Positions 26,080 through 34,786 of a DNA stretch of 52,956 bases are shown here, piece after piece. The translations under genes and the position numbers were made by a program. The stretch is from Bacteroidales bacterium (lineage in GTDB: Bacteria > Bacteroidota > Bacteroidia > Bacteroidales > VadinHA17): the NCBI GenBank assembly GCA_024763075.1, contig JANTGF010000020.1:1-52956 (forward strand), written 5' to 3'. Each line of letters begins with the position of its first letter. Within the stretch, counting starts at the first letter, position 1. Below the pieces are notes generated by a model. It had not been told where the DNA came from and made no database searches. It saw only the letters and a program-made list of their open reading frames with translations.

Positions 26080-27879
26080 ATGAAGCATATAAGATTAAAA
26101 AATAGCCTGCTTATTTTAACAGCTTTCATCTTTTTGTCAGGCTGTACCAATAGTAAAGACGCAGAACCTGGAAAAGAAATAGTGTTAAAACTGGAACCCG
26201 GAGAAGGAAATCCCCGCAACAGTGAGGGGGACTTTGTTCAATTAAAGGATGGCCGGATACTATTTATTTATTCTCATTTTACAGAGGGTACAGGGGACAA
26301 TGCCGGTGCATACCTGGCAGGTAGGTTTTCTCAGGACTATGGGAAAACCTGGAGTGATAAAGATGCGATGGTCATTCCGAACGAAGGAGGCATGAATGTG
26401 ATGTCCGTTTCACTGATTCGCCTTGTTGACGGAAGAATTGCCTTGTTTTATCTTCGGAAGAATTCGGAGTCAGATTGCATTCCCCTGATGCGTACTTCAA
26501 GCGATGAAGCAAAAACATGGAGCGCTCCGGTAGTGTGTATTAATGAGCCTGGTTATTACGTAATGAACAATGACAGAGTGGTTCAACTAAAAAGTGGAAG
26601 GATTATTCTGCCTGTGGCTCTCCACAATACTCCGGATGCTGAAAGCTGGTTTAACGGGCGTTTGATGTGTTATTATTCGGATGATGACGGAAAAACATGG
26701 CAAAAAGGGGAGGAGGTGGACAATCGGGAAAATGTCACATCCCAGGAGCCAGGATTAATACAATTAAAGGATGGAAAAGTCATGCTTTTCTGCCGTACGA
26801 ATGCCGGAGTTCAGTATTTTTCATTTTCTGAAGATGAAGGGGAAACATGGACTGATCTTCAACCCGGAAACATTAAATCCCCGCTTTCTCCTGCTTCCAT
26901 TGAGAGAATTCCAAAAACAGGTGATCTTCTGCTGGTTTGGAACAATAATTATAAAAAAGGAAGGGACGGAGGTAAACGGACTCCCTTCAATATTGCGGTT
27001 TCAGAAGATGAAGGCAAAACCTGGGGAAAAATAAAGGCCATAGAAAGCAATCCTGCCGGCTGGTATTGTTATACGGCCATTGAGTTTGTCGGAGATCATG
27101 TATTGCTGGGACATTGTGCCGGCAATACAAGGGTTCAAAGCGGACTTGCAACAACACATATTACAAGATTAAGTCTGGACTGGATTTACAGTGAAGCTAC
27201 CTCTGATCCTTATGTTGCACTGGACAGTACCGGTGTGGTAAAACTGGCATGCAAGGATAAGGCTGCACAAATTCGTTATACACTGGACGGAACCCTCCCG
27301 ACTCTAGCTGCTGGTATGGTTTATAAAACTCCCATTAAAATTGCACATCCTGTGACTCTGCTCATGCAGGCCTTTCAGCCGGGAAAATCATCCAGTCAGC
27401 TAATATCCCTTAATATTGGAGTCAATACTTTTCAGCCGGCTATGATATTAAAAGAAGATATCCAATCCGGATTGTTTTACAGATATTATGAAGGTGAATT
27501 TCATTCGACTGAGAATATTGAAAAGAATTCGTTGATTGAAACAGGCATCATTCCAGAATTTTCTATTAAAAAAACACTCCATGATCAAAATTTTGCTTAT
27601 ATCTTTGAAGGATATATTAAAATTCCCAAAGATGGTCAATATACATTTTCTCTGGAATCAAATGACGGGAGCGTATTGTTATTGAATGATCATCTGTTAA
27701 TTGATAACGACGGAGCTCATGGAGTTTATGAAGAACAATCTTCCACTTCTCTGCAGGCCGGGATGCATAAAATCAGGCTTAAATATTTTCAGCTGGGAGG
27801 AAAAAGCCTTTTGACACTCAAATGGGAAGGCCCGGGAATACCAAAACAGGAAATTCCCATGGACATTTTATTTCATTAA
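26080..27879 (+). CDS. Sialidase-fold (BNR) lipoprotein with CHB_HEX_C-like and PA14 tail
   Basis: The preferred ATG at 26080 gives 599 residues starting with a lipoprotein signal (ILTAFIFLSGCTN). A TTG at 26050 would add 10 residues ahead of it. The propeller (~25-375) has at least five Asp-box-type turns: SQDYGKTW, SSDEAKTW, YSDDDGKTW, SEDEGETW and SEDEGKTW. The tail repeats the module found on two GH92 enzymes here: IRYTLDGTLPT near 405 and a PA14 domain with DGQYTFSLESNDGSVLLL near 530. The shared tail suggests that these three secreted enzymes bind the same polymer or surface partner. As with its neighbour, no FRIP-type arginine motif is evident, so exo-sialidase activity is possible but not shown. 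The next 1 kb is noncoding repeat. Confidence 0.85.
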   Translation: MKHIRLKNSLLILTAFIFLSGCTNSKDAEPGKEIVLKLEPGEGNPRNSEGDFVQLKDGRILFIYSHFTEGTGDNAGAYLAGRFSQDYGKTWSDKDAMVIPNEGGMNVMSVSLIRLVDGRIALFYLRKNSESDCIPLMRTSSDEAKTWSAPVVCINEPGYYVMNNDRVVQLKSGRIILPVALHNTPDAESWFNGRLMCYYSDDDGKTWQKGEEVDNRENVTSQEPGLIQLKDGKVMLFCRTNAGVQYFSFSEDEGETWTDLQPGNIKSPLSPASIERIPKTGDLLLVWNNNYKKGRDGGKRTPFNIAVSEDEGKTWGKIKAIESNPAGWYCYTAIEFVGDHVLLGHCAGNTRVQSGLATTHITRLSLDWIYSEATSDPYVALDSTGVVKLACKDKAAQIRYTLDGTLPTLAAGMVYKTPIKIAHPVTLLMQAFQPGKSSSQLISLNIGVNTFQPAMILKEDIQSGLFYRYYEGEFHSTENIEKNSLIETGIIPEFSIKKTLHDQNFAYIFEGYIKIPKDGQYTFSLESNDGSVLLLNDHLLIDNDGAHGVYEEQSSTSLQAGMHKIRLKYFQLGGKSLLTLKWEGPGIPKQEIPMDILFH

Positions 27880-27917
27880 TAAAGTTCGGAAAAATTCAGT
27901 TTTCCTGGCAAAACCCT

Positions 27918-28780
27918 GCTACCGCGCGAATCCTTCGCGTGGTAATCTTTACATACCACACGCGGGATTGTCCGGAGACGAATCAAGGTGTTACAACTGA
28001 AAAACTTTTTCATTCCGGCGCTGCATAGCATTATTCTTTTACCAGGCATTTCATTGCGCCGGGTTTTTCGTGTTTAATCATATACCCAGGATATCGCGCG
28101 AATCCTTTCGCGTGATACCATAAACCATGCATAATAATTATTTTATTAAATAGTCATTTTCCATTTAAAATTATCCACAAACCCAGGCAAACCACGTATC
28201 AATTCCCCTCCTTTTTTCAAGGAGGGGTGTCATGACGTACTCTGTCATGACGGGGAGGTACAGCCTGCGCGCAGGCCAGTTATCCCACCCACCACCGCTA
28301 CAGAGCGAAGGATTCATGTGGTATTGTTCCACATACCACACACTGGATTGTCCGGAGACGAATCCAGGTGTTACAACTGAAAAACTTTTTCATTCCGGCG
28401 CTATATAGCATTATTCTTTTGCCGGGCATTTCATTGCGCCGGGTTTTTCGTGTTTGATCATATAACCCCCGACTTGAAAGTCGGGGCAAAATTATTGCGC
28501 CCTTACAGGGCTGGAAGAAGAATTTTGCCTGATCATATACCCAGGATATCGCGCGAATCCTTTCGCGTGATACCATAAACCATAAATAATAATTATTTTA
28601 TTAAATAGTCATTTTCCATTTAAAATTATCCACAAACCCAGGCAAACCACGTACCAATTCCCCTCCTCGCTGAGGAGGGGTGTCATGACGTACTCTGTCA
28701 TGACGGGGAGGTCCCGCCCGTGCGTAGGCCAGATTTCGCCGCTACAGCCAGAACCCTTCGCGTGGTATTGCTGTAAGGAA
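27918..28780. repeat. Noncoding tandem repeat, about 380-bp unit, just over two copies
   Basis: Unit 1 (about 27918-28296) and unit 2 (about 28297-28736) align at an offset of 380 bases over most of their length. A truncated third unit starts near 28737. Each holds several palindromes: cgcgaatcctttcgcg, a cccctcc/ggagggg stem, and gtcatgac-gtactct-gtcatgac. Unit 2 is longer because of a 75-bp net insertion (see 28465). I see no reading frame conserved between units, so a structural or RNA-level element is more likely than a gene. Confidence 0.85.
28465..28529. mobile_element. 65-bp palindromic insertion flanked by a 10-bp duplication
   Basis: Compared with repeat unit 1, unit 2 contains 65 extra bases flanked by tgatcatata at 28455-28464 and again at 28530-28539. 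Unit 1 has a single taatcatata there. The insert folds into a cccccgactt/aagtcgggg-type hairpin. A second stem pairs gcaaaatt with aattttgc and encloses gcgcccttacagggc. The presence/absence pair and the target duplication point to a small transposed REP-like element. Confidence 0.7.
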
Positions 28781-28829
28781 ACCATGTAAAATTGTGAAAA
28801 TAATTGTAGCAAACTCAGGAATGGTTTAT

Positions 28830-28837
28830 TAGCTTTG
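28830..28837 (+). promoter_or_regulatory. Candidate -7 box for the glycerophosphodiesterase/GH92 operon
   Basis: TAGCTTTG matches TAnnTTTG. An ATTG at 28803-28806 could be a weak -33 box (23-base spacer). The gene starts 47 bases downstream. Confidence 0.4.
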
Positions 28838-28884
28838 ACCTCTGTAAATATTTTAATAAGCAATTAATTAAAACATTTAAAATT

Positions 28885-29769
28885 ATGGAAAAATATCCAA
28901 CCCGGGCCGGATCTGTAACACGGCATTTTAAACTGTTTATTTTCCTTTTCCTGCTTGCCTGCTCAAATCCATCGTCAACGGCAAGGCTTGATAAAATCCT
29001 TGAACATTTTCATGATGCAAAAGGAGATTATGTGATGGTTGCCGCGCATCGTGCTGCACACAACGGATATCCTGAAAATTCACTGTCTGCCATTCGTCAT
29101 GCCATTGAATTGGGTGTGGATATTGTGGAAGTTGATGTGAGAACCACCAAAGATGGCATTTCCGTTTTGATGCATGACAGCTCTGTTGACCGCACAACAA
29201 ATGGTAGCGGAAAAGTGAAGGATTTCACCCTGGAAGAACTTAAATCCTTAAAACTTAAACTGAGGGATGGTATGGTAACGGATGAACAGATCCCAACTTT
29301 TGAGGAGGCTCTTAAAGTGATATACGGCAACATAATGGCTGATCTTGACCTTAAAACAGGCATGCTGAAACCCCTTGTGAATGATGTGAAAAAAACAAAA
29401 ACCTCAAAACAGGTGTTTTATTTTGATAATGACTATGATGCATTAATGGAAGTACGGGAAATGGATCCGTCTTCTATGTTTATGCCACGTGCCTATTCCT
29501 ATGAGATGGCTGATTCGGCTTTAAAGATTTTCCATCCACAGGTTGTTCATATCGATCCTTCGTTTTATACAAAAGAAGTTACAGAGCTGATCCGTAGCAA
29601 TAATGCAAGGGTCTGGATCAATGCCCTGGGAGAAACCGATGCGATGATCCGGAAAGACAATGTTGAAAAAGCTATGAATGACCTGCTTCGGTATAAAGCC
29701 AATATAATTCAAACAGATGAACCGGAATTAATTTTGAAATATCTGAGATCAAAAGGGCTGCATGATTAA
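28885..29769 (+). CDS. Glycerophosphodiester phosphodiesterase lipoprotein
   Basis: This 294-residue protein has a lipoprotein-type signal (IFLFLLACSNP) preceded by a longer than usual basic N-terminus. It also has the GDPD-family TIM-barrel motifs: AHRAAHNGYPENS, with His55 where the family has HRG...PEN, then VEVDVRTTKDG with metal-binding acids, and MHDSSVDRTTNG with His97. GDPD enzymes hydrolyse glycerophosphodiesters to an alcohol and glycerol-3-phosphate, and some family members act on other phosphodiesters. It heads a run with two GH92 mannosidases (62-base gap to the next). This raises the possibility that it opens mannosyl-phosphodiester linkages of phosphomannan, though lipid-headgroup scavenging is the default reading. 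Confidence 0.88.
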   Translation: MEKYPTRAGSVTRHFKLFIFLFLLACSNPSSTARLDKILEHFHDAKGDYVMVAAHRAAHNGYPENSLSAIRHAIELGVDIVEVDVRTTKDGISVLMHDSSVDRTTNGSGKVKDFTLEELKSLKLKLRDGMVTDEQIPTFEEALKVIYGNIMADLDLKTGMLKPLVNDVKKTKTSKQVFYFDNDYDALMEVREMDPSSMFMPRAYSYEMADSALKIFHPQVVHIDPSFYTKEVTELIRSNNARVWINALGETDAMIRKDNVEKAMNDLLRYKANIIQTDEPELILKYLRSKGLHD

Positions 29770-29831
29770 TCCTATATTCTAAATAAATGGCTTTTTATTA
29801 AATTCAGTATGAACAAAACTTAAAATTCAAA

Positions 29832-32198
29832 ATGAAATCTGCCTCTTCAAAATACCTTAAATCTAAGCAATTCAGACTTTTTTGGTACTCCATATTTTCT
29901 TTATTGGCTTTTGTTGTTCCCGGATGCATATCCACTCCTGATACATCTTCCAATCTGGAATACATTGACCCCTATATCGGGGGAGTTGGTCATCTGCTTC
30001 AACCCACAAGGCCCACTGTACAAATTCCAAATCAGATGATCAGGATGCACCCAAAACGCGCGGATTTTCTGGATGATCAGATCAGCTTTTTTCCGCTGAC
30101 AATGATCTCTCACCGGCAGGGAGAACTCTTTGGTGTAATGCCATACGCTTGTTCGGTAGATGATAAAACCTGGAAAAAACGGCAAATGTATGATCATGAC
30201 CTTGAAACGGTTCGTCCCTGGTATTTTTCAAGCTTTTTTGTGGAAAGTGATATCAGAACAGAGTTCATTCCGGGAAAAAAAATCGGATTTTTTAGATTTA
30301 CCTTTCCGGAGGACAGTAAGAAACTGATAAAACTTCAGATAAACCAGGAAGGTGAATGGAAGGTAATTTTTAATTCTCAGGCGGATGATTCAAAACAGGG
30401 CATACCGGAAACAGACCAATTGATAAAGGGTGGAACTCTGCCCGGTAATGCTGTCCAGGGTACAGAGATTTTTTATGGGATGAAAGCTTATGTTTACGGA
30501 GAATTCAACAGAACAGGCAGAGCCGTTTTGAATGAACAGATACGGGTCAATAAAAGGAGAAATACAAGCCATAAAGAACCGGTTGTATTATTTGAGTTTC
30601 CGGAAAATAACGGAGCTATTGATTTTAAATATACAATATCTTTCATCAGTCCTGAACAGGCAAAAATAAACCTTCAGAATGAATTACCGGACTGGAACTT
30701 TGAGAATTTGAAGGAAAAAGGGGAGAAGACCTGGCAGGAAAAGGTGGATCAGATTCAGGTGAAAGGTGGAACAGAGGCCCAACGCAGAACTTTTTTTACT
30801 TCCCTGTACCGTACTTACGAACGTATGGTGGATATTACAGAAGATGGAAAGTATTACAGTGCTTACGATCATAAAGTGCATCAAACCGGGCGTGACTTTT
30901 ATGTAGATGACTGGGTATGGGATACTTACCTGGCACAACATCCGCTTCGCATGATACTGAACCCGGAACAGGAAGCAGACATGCTGCAATCTTATGTTAA
31001 CATGTATAAACAGTCCGGCTGGATGCCGCAGTTTCCTTTACTCTATATAGACAATCCTGCCATGCACGGCTTCCACTCTACCATTGTTTTTCTGGATGCC
31101 TACAGAAAAGGAATTCGCAACTTTGATGTGGAAAAAGCCTATGAGGGGATGAGAAAAAACGCCACAGATGCTACCATGCTACCCTGGCGGAACGGACCCA
31201 GAACCGTACTGGATATTTTCTACCGTGAGAACGGTTTTTTTCCTGCTCTTGACCCGGGTGAAAAGGAGACCGTGAAACAGGTTCATAGCTTTGAAAAACG
31301 TCAAAGTGTGGCAATAACGATTGCTCACAGTTACGATGACTGGGCACTGGCAGAAATGGCTAAGGAGCTGGGAAAAACGGAGGATTTTAACTACTTCATT
31401 GAACAATCTAAAAACTATCGAAACTTGTACCAGCCGGGTAATAAGCTCTTTATGCCGAAAAATAGAAAAGGAGAATTTATCGATATTGATCCTAAATTTG
31501 ACGGGGGCCCGGGCGGGCGTGATTATTACGATGAAAACAACGGATACACCTATGCCTGGCAGGGGCAGCATGACATTCAGGGACTGATTAAGCTGAAAGG
31601 CGGACCACAAGAATTTACAAAAGAACTTGACCAGCTATTTCGCGAGGGACTGGGAAGGACAAAGTACCAGTACTGGGCAAAATTTCCGGATGCCACGGGC
31701 ATGGTTGGCCAGTTTTCAATGGGCAACGAACCCAGCTTTCATATCCCATATCTCTATAATTATGCCGGAGAACCCTGGAAAACACAGAAAAGGATCCGCT
31801 TTTTGCTGGATGTATGGTTTCAGGATAATATTTTTGGAATTCCCGGAGATGAAGACGGGGGAGGGATGAGTGCTTTTGTGGTCTTTTCTTCCATGGGATT
31901 TTACCCGGTTACCCCCGGTTTACCGGTCTATAATATTGGTAGTCCTGTTTTTAAGGAGGTGAAAATTAAGCTGGACAATGGAAAAACATTTACCATTATT
32001 GCCCATAAATGTTCCAAAGTAAATAAATACATACAGTCAGCCAGGCTGAATGGGGAAGCACTTAATCACCCGTGGTTTACGCATGAAGAACTGTTAAAAG
32101 GAAGTACAATTGAATTGGAAATGGGTCCGTATCCCAATAAAAAATGGGGAAGTTCTCCTGATTCTGCACCTCCGTCGTCTGTTGACATAAATGAATAA
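29832..32198 (+). CDS. Divergent GH92 alpha-mannosidase lipoprotein (GH92 no. 3)
   Basis: This 788-residue protein has a lipoprotein signal (LLAFVVPGCIS) and a GH92 domain but no added C-terminal modules. The start of the domain differs from the others: YIDPYIGGVGHLLQPTRP and IPNQMIRMHP replace the common GATLPFGMVQLSPDT. Catalytic positions are kept: Glu568 in YDENNGYTY, and Asp673/Asp675 in GDEDGGGMSAF. GNEPSFH is also present. The replaced residues (GMSAF for QMSAWY) suggest a different subsite shape, so another linkage or substrate, rather than loss of activity. It sits between the phosphodiesterase and GH92 no. 4 (23-base gap) in one apparent operon. Confidence 0.92.
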   Translation: MKSASSKYLKSKQFRLFWYSIFSLLAFVVPGCISTPDTSSNLEYIDPYIGGVGHLLQPTRPTVQIPNQMIRMHPKRADFLDDQISFFPLTMISHRQGELFGVMPYACSVDDKTWKKRQMYDHDLETVRPWYFSSFFVESDIRTEFIPGKKIGFFRFTFPEDSKKLIKLQINQEGEWKVIFNSQADDSKQGIPETDQLIKGGTLPGNAVQGTEIFYGMKAYVYGEFNRTGRAVLNEQIRVNKRRNTSHKEPVVLFEFPENNGAIDFKYTISFISPEQAKINLQNELPDWNFENLKEKGEKTWQEKVDQIQVKGGTEAQRRTFFTSLYRTYERMVDITEDGKYYSAYDHKVHQTGRDFYVDDWVWDTYLAQHPLRMILNPEQEADMLQSYVNMYKQSGWMPQFPLLYIDNPAMHGFHSTIVFLDAYRKGIRNFDVEKAYEGMRKNATDATMLPWRNGPRTVLDIFYRENGFFPALDPGEKETVKQVHSFEKRQSVAITIAHSYDDWALAEMAKELGKTEDFNYFIEQSKNYRNLYQPGNKLFMPKNRKGEFIDIDPKFDGGPGGRDYYDENNGYTYAWQGQHDIQGLIKLKGGPQEFTKELDQLFREGLGRTKYQYWAKFPDATGMVGQFSMGNEPSFHIPYLYNYAGEPWKTQKRIRFLLDVWFQDNIFGIPGDEDGGGMSAFVVFSSMGFYPVTPGLPVYNIGSPVFKEVKIKLDNGKTFTIIAHKCSKVNKYIQSARLNGEALNHPWFTHEELLKGSTIELEMGPYPNKKWGSSPDSAPPSSVDINE

Positions 32199-32221
32199 TT
32201 AACCCGATAAATACATAAATT

Positions 32222-34621
32222 ATGGATAAATTTCCTTTTATTTTTAAAACAATCAAATCTCTTGGAAAGGTTTTATTTGTTCTGATAACTGTCATATTAT
32301 TAAATGCTTGTGATAAGCAACCTGAAGCGGTAGATTATGTGGATCCTTTTATTGGAACCGATTTCTTTGCTCATCTCTATCCCGGTGCAACCTTGCCTTT
32401 TGCCATGGTTCAGTTAAGTCCGGATACCTACACACAGGGCTGGACCTATGCAGCCGGATATCAATATGCGGATAACAGCATTATGGGATTCAGTCATACA
32501 CATTACAGTGGCGTTGGAATGGTTGCCAAAGGAGATATACTGCTTATGCCAACGGTGGGCCAAAAGCTATTTGTTACGCCCGGATCGAGAGAAAATCCGG
32601 ATAAAGGTTACCGTTCAAGGTTTGACCATGCCGATGAGACCGCTGAACCTGGTTACTACTCTGTTATACTGAAAGACTACGGGGTTAAGGCCGAGTTAAC
32701 CGTAACCAAAAGGGCAGGGATGCACAAATATACTTTCCCGGCATCTGAGGTTTCACATATACTGTTGGATCTGGGTCATATTCTTGGTTCTGCACCTGAT
32801 GAAAATTCCCATCTGGAATTCATCGACAAGCATATTATTCAGGGCTACAAAGTGGCACAGGAAGCTACCGTGTATTTTGTGGCTGAATTCAGTAAACCTT
32901 TTGATGCATACGGAACCTGGGACGGGAATTATAAAACTCCGGAATCCAGCGCTTCTGTTTTTCCATATAAATCAGCCGAGTCAGGTAATAATATCGGTGC
33001 TTATGTAAGATACAAAACTACAAAGAATGAAGTTGTATATGTTAAGGTCGGATTATCCTATACCGGGGTTGAAGGGGCCCGGAACAACCTGAAAACAGAA
33101 ATACCCGGATGGAATTTTGAGAAGATCAGAAGAAAAGCAAAGGATGAGTGGAATCGTGAACTGACAAAATTAGCCGTAGAAGGGGGTACGGAAGACCAGA
33201 AACAAATCTTTTACACTGCCTTATATCATTCCCTGCTCGCCCAGGTAATTTCCAATGATGTGGATGGAAAATATTTCGGAATGGACGGAGAAATCCATGA
33301 AGCCAAAGATTTTAATTTTTTCCCTTCTTTTCTTTGCTGGGATACTTATCGTTCGGAACACCCTTTGATGACTTTGGTGGAACCTGAATATGTAAATGAC
33401 ATGATCAGGTCGATTGTGGCTAAAACAAAGCATTTTGGCTGGCTTCCTGCCCAGCATCACCGTAATGTATTTCATCAGGGCATGGTGGGTGATCATCTTG
33501 TTCCCATTGTTGTGGATGCTTATATGAAAGGCTTCAGGGATTATGATGTGGAAGCCATTTACAATGCGATGCGGACAAAAGCCATGGAGCTTCCACCTCC
33601 TCCTTTGCCATCTTCTGCAGGCCGTTCAGGATTGAAATATTATCTGGAACTTGGATATGTTCCGGTGGATAAGGTTACCGAGGCGGTCCCCAATACCCTT
33701 GAACTGGCCTATAATGACTGGTGTATTGCTCAAATGGCAAAAGACCTGGGTAAAACCGAAGACAATAATATTTTCATGAAAAGAGCCAATAATTATAAAA
33801 ACCTTTTTGATTCGGGAACGGATTTTATGCGCCCGAAAAAACTGGATGGAACCTGGCTACCCGCTTGCGACGGAAGATCAGCCATAATTGTGAAGAATGG
33901 CGATCATTCTTATTACGATTGTTTTGATCCCCTTCTGGTTGGAAGGCGTCCAAACCGATACTACACCGAATCCAACGCCTGGCAATACATCTGGTCGGTG
34001 CAGCATGACATAAATGGCCTGATTGATCTGTTTGGCAGTAAGGAAAGATTTGTGACTAAACTGGATTCCCTGTTTTCCATGAGTCCGGAGATCAGTCCGC
34101 CAAAATACGTTGGAGTAGTGGGTACCCTGGGTCAGTATGTGCATGGTAACCAGCCGTCGCATCATGTAGCCTATTTGTATAATTTTGCCGGGAAACCCTG
34201 GAAAACACAGGAAAAAGTCCGTGAAATTATGGATTTGCTTTATCATACAGGCCCGGGGGGAATACCCGGGAATGAAGATATGGGCTCTTTGTCATCATGG
34301 TATGTTTTAAGTGCAATGGGTATCTATCCGGTTACTCCTGGTCAGGATATTTATGTGATCGGATCTCCTGTTTTTGAAAAGGTTCGTTTGCAATTAGGGG
34401 AACCTTATAAAGGAAAGGAATTTACCATCATTGCAAACCTGGTTTCAAAAGAGAATAAATACATACAGTCGGCAACCCTGAACGGGAAGCCTTTTAACAG
34501 AACCTGGATTACCCATGAGGAAATAGGTAATGGAGGAACCCTCATATTTGAAATGGGAAAGGAACCAAATATTAACTGGGGAAGTGATGCTTCTGCCATT
34601 CCTCCCTCCATGACACGTTAA
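32222..34621 (+). CDS. GH92 alpha-mannosidase lipoprotein (GH92 no. 4)
   Basis: This 799-residue protein carries a lipoprotein signal (VILLNACDK) and an otherwise stand-alone GH92 domain. Motifs are VDPFIGTDFFAHLYPGATLP, YTESNAWQY with Glu583, HGNQPSHH, and GNEDMGSLSSWY with Asp686. The Q in GNQPSHH also occurs in other GH92 members and is not expected to be the catalytic residue. An insert with YLPACDGRSAIIVKNGDHSY-like sequence (near 545-570) distinguishes it from its paralogues. It is the fourth GH92 in the window, each with its own sequence character, which suggests stepwise removal of differently linked mannoses. The next gene, a symporter, starts 165 bases on. Confidence 0.94.
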   Translation: MDKFPFIFKTIKSLGKVLFVLITVILLNACDKQPEAVDYVDPFIGTDFFAHLYPGATLPFAMVQLSPDTYTQGWTYAAGYQYADNSIMGFSHTHYSGVGMVAKGDILLMPTVGQKLFVTPGSRENPDKGYRSRFDHADETAEPGYYSVILKDYGVKAELTVTKRAGMHKYTFPASEVSHILLDLGHILGSAPDENSHLEFIDKHIIQGYKVAQEATVYFVAEFSKPFDAYGTWDGNYKTPESSASVFPYKSAESGNNIGAYVRYKTTKNEVVYVKVGLSYTGVEGARNNLKTEIPGWNFEKIRRKAKDEWNRELTKLAVEGGTEDQKQIFYTALYHSLLAQVISNDVDGKYFGMDGEIHEAKDFNFFPSFLCWDTYRSEHPLMTLVEPEYVNDMIRSIVAKTKHFGWLPAQHHRNVFHQGMVGDHLVPIVVDAYMKGFRDYDVEAIYNAMRTKAMELPPPPLPSSAGRSGLKYYLELGYVPVDKVTEAVPNTLELAYNDWCIAQMAKDLGKTEDNNIFMKRANNYKNLFDSGTDFMRPKKLDGTWLPACDGRSAIIVKNGDHSYYDCFDPLLVGRRPNRYYTESNAWQYIWSVQHDINGLIDLFGSKERFVTKLDSLFSMSPEISPPKYVGVVGTLGQYVHGNQPSHHVAYLYNFAGKPWKTQEKVREIMDLLYHTGPGGIPGNEDMGSLSSWYVLSAMGIYPVTPGQDIYVIGSPVFEKVRLQLGEPYKGKEFTIIANLVSKENKYIQSATLNGKPFNRTWITHEEIGNGGTLIFEMGKEPNINWGSDASAIPPSMTR

Positions 34622-34786
34622 TATTTAATGCAATTTAAATAAAATAGCAGAAGCATTTAATTTTAAATACCTTTTTATTTGTAAGGTAATTTCAGAAGTG
34701 TTTGTGATTTGATTGCAAATAAATTATCTTAATACCCTGAATTATGTTGACCTCTGATAATGCTTATTTAACCAAAAGACTGCAGT

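Noticed and set aside
34100-34180. Glu-to-Gln change in the HGNEPSHH motif of GH92 no. 4 as a sign of inactivity
   Set aside because: The presumed catalytic acid and base fall in the EGN/ESN-type motif and in GNED, both kept. GNQP variants also occur in other family members.
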